Source: Deltaproteobacteria bacterium UBA1386
Lineage (GTDB): Bacteria > Desulfobacterota > Syntrophorhabdia > Syntrophorhabdales > Syntrophorhabdaceae
DNA: 64,000 bases
Reading direction: 5' to 3'
NCBI GenBank assembly: GCA_002305765.1
Contig: DBQU01000085.1
Location: 10,728-74,727 of the forward strand
The notes beneath the pieces were generated by a model, which was not told the origin of the DNA, searched no databases, and saw only the letters and a program-made list of their open reading frames with translations. Position 1 is the stretch's first letter. Every line of letters starts with the position of its first letter. Below are positions 52,848-60,097 of the stretch, piece after piece. The translations under genes were made by a program, and so were the position numbers.

Positions 52848-52877
52848 TTGACAAAGATGGACCAATGGGAATAGTAT
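52848..52877 (+). promoter_or_regulatory. Promoter of the iclR/liv catabolic operon
   Basis: TTGACA (52848-52853), an 18-bp spacer and TAGTAT (52872-52877). A hairpin with GCCC/GGGC arms and a T5 run lies just upstream (52820-52847), which would insulate it. The rest of 52562-52847 shows nothing. Confidence 0.55.
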
Positions 52878-52884
52878 TATCTCA

Positions 52885-52899
52885 TGGAACAGCGTTCCA
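52885..52899 (+). promoter_or_regulatory. IclR-type operator palindrome
   Basis: TGGAACAGCGTTCCA, a perfect 15-bp palindrome with the same TGGAA...TTCCA frame as the E. coli IclR box. It sits at the predicted transcription start and upstream of the iclR-type gene. This suggests autorepression relieved by the pathway substrate. Confidence 0.7.
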
Positions 52900-52925
52900 G
52901 CGGACGGAACACCAACGGAGGAGAT

Positions 52926-53741
52926 ATGAACGATATCTCGGAAAAAAGGTTCCAAAACAAGCTCCTGGAAAGGGCGTTCAGCATTCTGGGCAGTTTCTCT
53001 CTCGATAGAAAAGAACAGACTTTATCGGAATTGTCACGGGCAGTGGGCCTGGCAAAATCGACGTGCCACAGGCTGGTGTCGACGCTGATCGCCTTTGGGT
53101 ATCTGACCTACGATGAGTCATCGAAGTACTATTCTCTGGGACCGAAGTTGTTCGAACTGGGTTCCGTGGTCTACGACTCGATATCGCTCCGGAAGATCGC
53201 GTCGCAGCACCTGAATGACCTGCTGTCCAAGGTGGGGAACAAAGCGGTCGCCCTTGCGATCTTCGAGGACGATGAGATCGTCTACCTTGACAGAAAGGAA
53301 GACAAACGCAACCCGATCAAGTTCAGCACCACCGAAGTGGGCAGGCGGAGGCCTCCTCACTTCGGCATGTTTGGCCTGCTGTTCATGGCGTACCTTGGTG
53401 ATGATGAGGTGGAGCGGCTGCTGGGGAAATACCCGCTCGTCGCGACGACCGCCAAGTCAGCCAGAGATTCCGCGGAATTCAAGCAAAGGCTGAAGAGAGT
53501 GCGGGAGGTGGGCTATTCATTCGACGATGAGGGAGCATTCGAGGACCTCTCCGGTGTCGCTGCAGCGATCAGGGATGGAAGCAATGCGGTGGTGGGAGCC
53601 GTTGGATGCAGTTTTATCTCGGCATCGGTGAACGATGAAACACGACAGGCGGTGATCTCGGCCGTATGTGAAGCGGCGGCAAGGATATCGGGGAGCCTCA
53701 GCAACACGGTTCTGCCGAGAGCGATCTGGGGCAGGAGATGA
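52926..53741 (+). CDS. IclR-family transcriptional regulator
   Basis: A 271-residue regulator. An N-terminal winged HTH (LLERAFSILGSF...TLSELSRAVGLAKSTCHRLVSTLIAFGYL) is followed by the GAF-like IclR effector domain (about 90-260; FGMFGLLFMAYLGDDEV, GYSFDDEGAFEDLSGVAAAI). Such proteins often bind aromatic acids or their products. GGAGGAG precedes ATG 52926. It is first gene of the catabolic operon and the probable controller of all genes to the window end. Confidence 0.92.
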   Translation: MNDISEKRFQNKLLERAFSILGSFSLDRKEQTLSELSRAVGLAKSTCHRLVSTLIAFGYLTYDESSKYYSLGPKLFELGSVVYDSISLRKIASQHLNDLLSKVGNKAVALAIFEDDEIVYLDRKEDKRNPIKFSTTEVGRRRPPHFGMFGLLFMAYLGDDEVERLLGKYPLVATTAKSARDSAEFKQRLKRVREVGYSFDDEGAFEDLSGVAAAIRDGSNAVVGAVGCSFISASVNDETRQAVISAVCEAAARISGSLSNTVLPRAIWGRR

Positions 53742-53806
53742 TGAGTTCGGATTCGGACGGTCGCAAGAGTGAGGGACGGGAGCCGCAGGAGGATAGGTAG
53801 AAGAGT

Positions 53807-54538
53807 ATGGATCTGTTGAAGGTGGAGAATCTATCAAAATCGTTCGGGGCCCTCTGGGCGGTGAACAACGTGTCCTTCTCGGTCGCTGAAGGGGAGATAG
53901 TGGGCCTTATTGGTCCCAACGGTTCGGGCAAATCGACGGTGTTTCATCTCATTACCGGTCTGCTCAAGGCCAACAAGGGCAGGATCAGCTATCAGGGCAA
54001 GGACATCACGCGTTTCAAACCCTACCAGGTATCACGGTCCGGGATAGCGCGGACCTTTCAGATCGTCAGACCCTTTCCCGAAATGACGACCTTGAAGAAC
54101 GTCATGGTAGGCAGGGCTTTCGGCAGTTCCAGCGCGCGATCGATGCATGATACCGAGGACGATGCCCGGCGGCTGCTTGAACTGACCGGCCTCGCGGACA
54201 AGGTGTCCGCGACGGCGGGCCACCTGGGTCTCGTCTACAGGAAGAAGCTGGAACTCGCACGGGCGCTGGCGACAAAACCCAGGCTCCTTCTGCTGGACGA
54301 AGTGATGGCCGGGTTGAACCCTACCGAGATGATGGAGACCGTGGAATTTCTGAAAGGGCTCCGGAATACGGGAGTAACGATGATCGTGGTGGAGCACGTG
54401 ATAAAGGCGCTTTTCAGCATGACGGACAGGGTTGTCGTGCTCAACGCTGGAGAAAAGATCGCCGAGGGTACGCCTCACGAGATCTCCCGGAACGAAGAAG
54501 TGATCAAAGTCTACCTTGGGGATTACGAACATGCTTGA
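53807..54538 (+). CDS. Branched-chain-amino-acid-type ABC transporter ATPase (LivG-like)
   Basis: A 243-residue ATPase. Walker A is GPNGSGKST, Walker B LLLLDEVMAGLNP and the switch His in VEHV. The family signature normally read LSGGQ is atypical (LGLVYRKKLELARAL). LivG-type Q-loop and RTFQIVRPFPEMT are present. It pairs with the LivF-like ATPase whose gene overlaps by 8 bp. The importer probably carries an organic acid rather than an amino acid, given its neighbours. Confidence 0.9.
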   Translation: MDLLKVENLSKSFGALWAVNNVSFSVAEGEIVGLIGPNGSGKSTVFHLITGLLKANKGRISYQGKDITRFKPYQVSRSGIARTFQIVRPFPEMTTLKNVMVGRAFGSSSARSMHDTEDDARRLLELTGLADKVSATAGHLGLVYRKKLELARALATKPRLLLLDEVMAGLNPTEMMETVEFLKGLRNTGVTMIVVEHVIKALFSMTDRVVVLNAGEKIAEGTPHEISRNEEVIKVYLGDYEHA

Positions 54539-55247
54539 GATTACAGGGATAGATGTTTTTCATGGTGACCTCCAGGCTGTATGGGACGTCTCGTTGAGTA
54601 TAGAGGGAAAGGGGATAACCACCCTCATAGGCTCCAACGGGTCCGGGAAGAGCACCGTGCTGTCAACCATAGCGGGGTTGCTGAAGCCGGTCAGGGGAAG
54701 CATCTCCTTCGACGGGATGCGCATCGACACGCTGCCCGCGCATAAGATCGTCGATGCCGGCATTGCCATGGTGCCTGAGGGGCGAAGGCTGTTCCGGGAA
54801 ATGACCGTGATGGACAACCTCGAAATGGGAGCCATAACGAAAAGGGCCAGGAAGATGAAGAACGAGACCATGGCATGGATCTTCGATGTCTTCCCCATCT
54901 TGAAGGAAAGGGCCAGGCAGAGGGCGGACACGCTGAGCGGCGGTGAACAGCAGATGCTGGCGATAGGCAGGTCCCTTATGTCCCAGCCGAGGCTTCTGCT
55001 CGTGGATGAGCTGTCTCTCGGCCTTGCGCCGGTGGTGGTCCAGAGGATAAGCCAGACTCTGGACGAGATAAACAAGACGAAAGGGATAGGCATCTTCCTG
55101 GTGGAACAGAATGTCGTCATGGCCCTGGAACTGGCTGAGACCGGCCACATTATCGAGAACGGCCGCATTGTGGGAACAGGAAAAGCAAGCGAACTCCTCG
55201 CGAGCGATCAGGTGAGACAGGCCTATCTCGGAATGGAAGGCGAATAA
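54531..55247 (+). CDS. Branched-chain-amino-acid-type ABC transporter ATPase (LivF-like)
   Basis: A 238-residue ATPase with Walker A GSNGSGKST, canonical signature LSGGEQQMLAIGRSL, Walker B LLLVDELSLGLAP and VEQN. The LivF hallmark VPEGRRLFREMTVMDNLEMG is clear. ATG 54531 lies inside the end of the preceding gene. It should form the ATPase heterodimer with the LivG-like subunit. Confidence 0.92.
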   Translation: MLEITGIDVFHGDLQAVWDVSLSIEGKGITTLIGSNGSGKSTVLSTIAGLLKPVRGSISFDGMRIDTLPAHKIVDAGIAMVPEGRRLFREMTVMDNLEMGAITKRARKMKNETMAWIFDVFPILKERARQRADTLSGGEQQMLAIGRSLMSQPRLLLVDELSLGLAPVVVQRISQTLDEINKTKGIGIFLVEQNVVMALELAETGHIIENGRIVGTGKASELLASDQVRQAYLGMEGE

Positions 55248-55263
55248 GGCTTAAGGAGAAGAT

Positions 55264-56139
55264 ATGGAGTTTGCTCAATACATCACCTATGGGGTCATCA
55301 ATGGGTCGTTGTACGCCCTTGTCGCCATCGGTCTTGCGCTTATCATGGGAATAATGGGGATCTTCAACATAGCCCAGGGATCGCTGGCTATGATAGCCGC
55401 GTATGGGAGCGTCCTCTTTTTCCAGCACATGAAGATAGACCCCTTCGTGTCCCTGGCGCTTACGTTGCCTGCCATGTTTCTCATCGGCGTTTTCATGTAC
55501 CTGACCATGTTCATGTCCATGAACAAATTCGATGCCGGGCAGAAGCTGAGGAATTCGATGCTCGTTTCCTTCGGGCTGGTCCTGATCATGGAGACCCTCG
55601 CGACCATACTGTGGACGGCAAACGAGAGGACTGTCACCACGGGATACTCCGGCACCGTCATGGCCCTCGGCGATCTGCGGATTCCTTACACCGGTCTGGC
55701 CACCATTGTTATGGCCATAGTCGTCATTTTCGGGCTCCACTCCTTCCTGAAGCATACGACCTTCGGTAAATCCATATGGGCTGTGTCCCAGGACCATGAC
55801 TGCGCCATGCTCATGGGGATCAACGTGAGAAGGACGACCCTCGCCGCCTTTGGGATAGGCGTCGCACTTTCCGCGTTTGCCGGGGCGGTGGTCAGTCTTC
55901 ATACGGTGAGCCCGGCTGTCGGGATAGATTGGACGAACAAGGCACTCATCCTCATTGTGCTGGCCGGTGTCGGCAGCATAAACGGCATCTTCTTTGCCGG
56001 TTTGCTTCTCGGTATCGTGGAAGCCCTGGGTGTCTACCTGGTCGGTGTCCACTACACGGGTGTGGTGGGTCTCCTGATCTTCATCATTGTGCTTATGCTG
56101 AGGCCGCAGGGTCTCTTCGTGAGAAAAGCGGGGGTGTGA
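55264..56139 (+). CDS. ABC transporter permease (LivH-like)
   Basis: A 291-residue permease with about eight membrane helices and the LivH-type start QYITYGVINGSLYALVAIGLALIMGIMGIFNIAQGSL. The ATPase-contact loop (HTTFGKSIWAVSQDHDCAMLMGINV) is the usual EAA-like coupling region. AAGGAGA lies upstream. It is tightly packed between livF-like and livM-like genes. Confidence 0.92.
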   Translation: MEFAQYITYGVINGSLYALVAIGLALIMGIMGIFNIAQGSLAMIAAYGSVLFFQHMKIDPFVSLALTLPAMFLIGVFMYLTMFMSMNKFDAGQKLRNSMLVSFGLVLIMETLATILWTANERTVTTGYSGTVMALGDLRIPYTGLATIVMAIVVIFGLHSFLKHTTFGKSIWAVSQDHDCAMLMGINVRRTTLAAFGIGVALSAFAGAVVSLHTVSPAVGIDWTNKALILIVLAGVGSINGIFFAGLLLGIVEALGVYLVGVHYTGVVGLLIFIIVLMLRPQGLFVRKAGV

Positions 56140-56140
56140 C

Positions 56141-57082
56141 GTGGTTGAACGGAAAAAAGGACTGGTAATTGCTGCTGTTGTGATCGTCGCCCTCGCTTTG
56201 GTCCCTCTCTTTACGGGCAGGGAGTATGTGTTCAGCATACTATGCATGCTCTTTCTCTACGTGACGCTTTCGCAGAGCTGGAACATCCTGGGAGGATACA
56301 CGGGCCAGATAAATGTGGGGCAGGCGGCGTTCTTCGGAATGGGCGCCCTCGTGGCCAGGCTGCTGTGGGTGGCCGGCGCACCCTTCTATTTGTCCATCCT
56401 GGCGGGCGGCCTGAGCTCGGTCATTTTGGCAATCATCATCGGGCTGCCTGCCCTTAAGCTCAGGGGCCATTATTTTGCCATAGGCACCCTCGCGGTCGCG
56501 ACCATAGCCCAGATAACCGTCGGGAACATACTCCCGGGGATCAGCTTCCTGCCCGCTCAGCAGATGGCAACGTACAGCCTGATCCCCCGCTACTATGTCT
56601 TCCTGATCATCATGGCCGCGGCCCTTGCAGCCATCTATATCACGGTCAATTCGCGGGTCGGTCTCGGGATGGAAGCGACGAGGGATGATGAAGAGGCAGC
56701 GCAGATGGTTGGTGTCAATACCTTCAAATACAAGATGATCGCCTTCGTGATCAGCAGTTTCTTCGCCGGTCTTGCCGGCGGCGGGTTTGCCTATTTCAAT
56801 GCCAGTTACTACTGGTATCTTCCTTTTACGCTGATGTGGTGTTTCGAACCTATCCTTATCGTGTTCATCGGCGGAGTGGGCAGTTTCCTCGGTCCTGTTA
56901 TAGGCTCTGTCTGTTACGTACTGCTTAAGGAGCTTTTCGCCCTGACCCTGGGCGAGGCGAACCTTCTCATTTTCGGAATTGTGTTCATTCTCACAATTCT
57001 CTTCTTTCCCAAGGGCATTATCGGCCTGCCGGCGAAATTACGCCAGTTGTTCTACAGGAGAGGAAACGTTGTCGGTCGTTAG
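56141..57082 (+). CDS. ABC transporter permease (LivM-like)
   Basis: A 313-residue permease beginning at GTG 56141, one base after the LivH stop. It has about nine to ten helices, with the LivM features LSQSWNILGGYTGQINVGQAAFFGMGAL and the coupling loop SRVGLGMEATRDDEEAAQMVGVNTFKYK. It ends with the usual LFFPKGIIGLPAKL. It forms the membrane pore with the LivH-like subunit. Confidence 0.92.
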   Translation: MVERKKGLVIAAVVIVALALVPLFTGREYVFSILCMLFLYVTLSQSWNILGGYTGQINVGQAAFFGMGALVARLLWVAGAPFYLSILAGGLSSVILAIIIGLPALKLRGHYFAIGTLAVATIAQITVGNILPGISFLPAQQMATYSLIPRYYVFLIIMAAALAAIYITVNSRVGLGMEATRDDEEAAQMVGVNTFKYKMIAFVISSFFAGLAGGGFAYFNASYYWYLPFTLMWCFEPILIVFIGGVGSFLGPVIGSVCYVLLKELFALTLGEANLLIFGIVFILTILFFPKGIIGLPAKLRQLFYRRGNVVGR

Positions 57083-57124
57083 GTTTGTGGAGTATCAGTA
57101 AAATCTTTAACCAGGAGGTTTGGA

Positions 57125-58345
57125 ATGCAGAGTAGACGGTTTACATTAGTTATGGCAGCGGTAGCATTCATCTTCTTCTCGTTCGTGAGTGTGGCCGCCA
57201 TCGCGCAGGAGGCACCCAAGTCGATCAAGATAGGCGCGTCGATCTCCCTGACGGGACGGTTCGCGGCCGGAGGGATCGACGTTGCGGACGGGTACAAACT
57301 GGCAGTGAAGCACGTTAACGACAAGGGCGGGATCCTTGTCAAGCAGTTCAACAAGAAGATACCGGTGGAGCTTATCATCTATGACGACGAATCGGATCCA
57401 AGCAAGACCGTGACGCGTCTGGAGAAATTGAACGCCGAGAAGGTGGTCGCCTACCTTGGTGAGTTCGCCAGCGACATGAACATCGCCGGGCTGGGTATTG
57501 CCGAGAAGAACAAGATCCCCTGGGTTGGTGTGACGATCGCGGTGGAGAACGTGTTCAACCAGGGCTTCAAGTATATTTTCGGTCCGAACATGTTCTCGTT
57601 CATGGAAGTGGCCGCTTTCCTCGATGCCCTTGACAAGATCCCTGAGAGCCAGAGGCCGAAAAAGATAGCGAACTTCGAACTTCAGGTAGACTGGGGCAAG
57701 GAATGCACCAAATACCTCCACGAGTATGCCAAGAAACGGGGTTACACCATCGCGCTCGAAAAGAAGTTCGCCCCCGACACGAAGGACTTCTCCTCCATGA
57801 TCATGGCCGCCAAGTCCGAGGGTTGCGACGCTGTTTTCGCGGTCCCGACGCCTCCCCAGAGCATGGCCCTGATCAAGCAGATGAAAGAACTCGATTACGC
57901 CCCGAAAGCTACCTGTTTTGTCAGGGGTCCGGACCTCTCAAATTTCTGGCAGGTGATGGGGAAGGACGCGAACTATATCATGACCTCTGGTGAGTGGACG
58001 CCCGATATGCCCTATCCCGGAAACAAGCAGCTCGTCGCCGATTATCGGAAACTCAATCCCAACAAGCTGATGGGTATGCCTGTCGGAAACGGATATTCCG
58101 CGTTCCAGGTCCTGGCAGACGCGATCTCCCGCGCCGAGAAGCTGGACCGTGATTCCATACGGCAGGCCCTGACCACGACCAACATAGTGACGGTAAAAGG
58201 GAAGGTCACCTTTGACAAGCGCGGAGTCGGCAACGTTCCGCATGTTCTGGCACAGTGGCAGAATGGCGAGCTTGTTGTCATCGTCAGCCCCGACTACAAG
58301 ACGGCACCGGTCCTCGTGGCAACGCCATGGAGCAAACGGAAGTGA
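57125..58345 (+). CDS. Periplasmic substrate-binding protein (LivK-like)
   Basis: A 406-residue protein with a signal peptide (VMAAVAFIFFSFVSVAAIA|QEA) and a type-1 periplasmic binding fold (SIKIGASISLTGRFAAGG...YDDESDPSKTVTRLEKL). It is related to binding proteins for aromatic or branched-chain acids. The ligand cannot be read from sequence. AGGAGG precedes the ATG. A strong hairpin directly after the stop probably stabilises this part of the mRNA, as binding proteins are needed in excess. Confidence 0.92.
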   Translation: MQSRRFTLVMAAVAFIFFSFVSVAAIAQEAPKSIKIGASISLTGRFAAGGIDVADGYKLAVKHVNDKGGILVKQFNKKIPVELIIYDDESDPSKTVTRLEKLNAEKVVAYLGEFASDMNIAGLGIAEKNKIPWVGVTIAVENVFNQGFKYIFGPNMFSFMEVAAFLDALDKIPESQRPKKIANFELQVDWGKECTKYLHEYAKKRGYTIALEKKFAPDTKDFSSMIMAAKSEGCDAVFAVPTPPQSMALIKQMKELDYAPKATCFVRGPDLSNFWQVMGKDANYIMTSGEWTPDMPYPGNKQLVADYRKLNPNKLMGMPVGNGYSAFQVLADAISRAEKLDRDSIRQALTTTNIVTVKGKVTFDKRGVGNVPHVLAQWQNGELVVIVSPDYKTAPVLVATPWSKRK

Positions 58346-58366
58346 ACAGGTAACAAGAAGCGGGAA

Positions 58367-58390
58367 GGCCCTCCGGGCAACCGGAGGGCC
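58367..58390 (+). other. Intercistronic hairpin after the binding-protein gene
   Basis: Perfect 10-bp stem (GGCCCTCCGG / CCGGAGGGCC) with a GCAA tetraloop and no T tract. It likely protects the upstream mRNA while allowing read-through to the ligase gene. Confidence 0.65.
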
Positions 58391-58437
58391 CCACATCAGA
58401 ACAGCAGCGATGTGTTTCGCAGCAAGGAGGGAGAACT

Positions 58438-60087
58438 ATGCCTGTCGCAGGGTTCAATGAATACAGACGCGAAGACGCGCAAAGATACAACGATCGCAGA
58501 TGGTGGCTCGGCCTGACCTGGGGAGATCTCTTTGACAAGGCCACGGACACCTACCCGGACAGAGAAGCCCTGGTGGACGATACGAGGAGGTTTACGTACC
58601 GGGAGTTGAGAGATAGCGTGGATCGGCTGGCCGCGAGCTTTATCTCTCTTGGGATAGGGCAGGGAGATTTCGTGCTGCTTCAGCTTCCGAACTGGAACGA
58701 GTTCATCATTTCCTTTTTCGCCCTGCAAAAGGCAGGCGCGCGAACGGTTCTCCTCATCGCCCGTCACGGGAGATCGGAGATAAACTACTTGTCCGAGCTT
58801 ACCCAGCCGAAGGCGTGGATCGTCCCCGAGACCTACGGCAAGATCAACTATGAGCCCCTGATAGCCGACATACGGAAGGACCATGCCTGCATTGAACATG
58901 TCGTCCTGGTCAGGGCGAAGCAGAAGACAGGACATATCGATCTCGAAGACCTGATCCGGAAGGGCGCGCGCGACGAGGCATCGCTCAGGATGATAGAGGA
59001 ACGAAGACCCAACCCGATGGAGTTGTCCCTTATCCTGCCGACAGGCGGTTCGACAGGCCTTCCCAAAGCGGTGCCGAGAACGCACAACGATTTCATCACC
59101 AACGTCGAGTACCACTCGAGGCCCTGGGAGATCACAAGCGAAGACACGCTCCTCACTGTCGCTCCGGTCAGTCACGGCCAGGGGATGCTCTGTGGCGTCG
59201 GGCCCGCTTTCCTCAACTACGCGAGGTACGTGCTTCTCGATTCCACCAGACCGGAGGACATATGCGCGGTGATCGAACGCGAAAAGGTCACGGCGCTTCC
59301 GACGGTTCCGGTCCTGATCCAGAGACTTGTCAACCTGGAGGGGCTTGAGAAATACGACCTGCGTTCGTTGAGAAAGATCTATTCCGGTGGCGCACCGAGC
59401 AGTCCGGAGCTCGTAAAGGCCGTATACGAGAAACTGGAGTGCAAGTTCGTGAACGCCTATGGTTCGACTGAAGGTCCGTCCGCCATGACGAATCTTTATG
59501 ACGATATGAACACCATCTGCACCACCGTGGGCAGAAAGGACTGCCCGTACACGGATTTCAAGGTGATCAACCAGTATGGTGAGGAATTGCCTCCCGGAAC
59601 GGAGGGTGAACTCGTGACGAAAGGGCCGACGATCTTCACGGGGTATTTCAAATCGCCCGAAGACAACGCTCAGATCTTCACGAAGGACGGCTATTACAAG
59701 ACCGGCGACCTGGCGAGGATCGATGACTCGGGGATCATTACCCTTACGGGGAGGATAAAAGAGACGATCCTCAGGGGCGGAGAGACTATCAGCGCGATCG
59801 GGATCGAACGGCTTATCGGCTCTCATCCCGCCATAGCGGATGTGGCGGTCATAGGAATGCCCGACAAGGACCTTGGCGAGCGCATCTGCGCCTACGTTGT
59901 CCGCAAGGCCGGCACCGCTCTCACCCACGAGGAGATAGTGGCGCATCTGAAGGGATTGGGCGCATCGGTCATGCAACTCCCGGAAAGGACCGAGTTTGTG
60001 GCATCGATCCCCACGACCGGTGTGGGCAAGGCGGACAAGAAGATCCTGAAACAGGACATTGCAAAAAAACTAAATTATTCACTCTGA
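58438..60087 (+). CDS. Acyl/aryl-CoA ligase (AMP-forming)
   Basis: A 549-residue ANL-superfamily enzyme with an N-terminus like the 2,3-dihydroxybenzoate-AMP ligase group (RREDAQRYNDRRWWLGLTWGDLFDKA). Core motifs are LPTGGSTGLPKAVPRTH, NAYGSTEG, YKTGDLARID, GRIKETILRGGE, and the catalytic Lys in TTGVGKADKKIL. It should activate the imported acid to its CoA thioester. AAGGAGG precedes the ATG. Its position after the importer makes it the second step of the pathway. Confidence 0.9.
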   Translation: MPVAGFNEYRREDAQRYNDRRWWLGLTWGDLFDKATDTYPDREALVDDTRRFTYRELRDSVDRLAASFISLGIGQGDFVLLQLPNWNEFIISFFALQKAGARTVLLIARHGRSEINYLSELTQPKAWIVPETYGKINYEPLIADIRKDHACIEHVVLVRAKQKTGHIDLEDLIRKGARDEASLRMIEERRPNPMELSLILPTGGSTGLPKAVPRTHNDFITNVEYHSRPWEITSEDTLLTVAPVSHGQGMLCGVGPAFLNYARYVLLDSTRPEDICAVIEREKVTALPTVPVLIQRLVNLEGLEKYDLRSLRKIYSGGAPSSPELVKAVYEKLECKFVNAYGSTEGPSAMTNLYDDMNTICTTVGRKDCPYTDFKVINQYGEELPPGTEGELVTKGPTIFTGYFKSPEDNAQIFTKDGYYKTGDLARIDDSGIITLTGRIKETILRGGETISAIGIERLIGSHPAIADVAVIGMPDKDLGERICAYVVRKAGTALTHEEIVAHLKGLGASVMQLPERTEFVASIPTTGVGKADKKILKQDIAKKLNYSL

Positions 60088-60097
60088 GAGGTTCGAG

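Noticed and set aside
58396..59976. 526-codon open frame antisense to the acyl-CoA ligase
   Set aside because: No recognisable domain and fully opposed to a gene with all ligase motifs.
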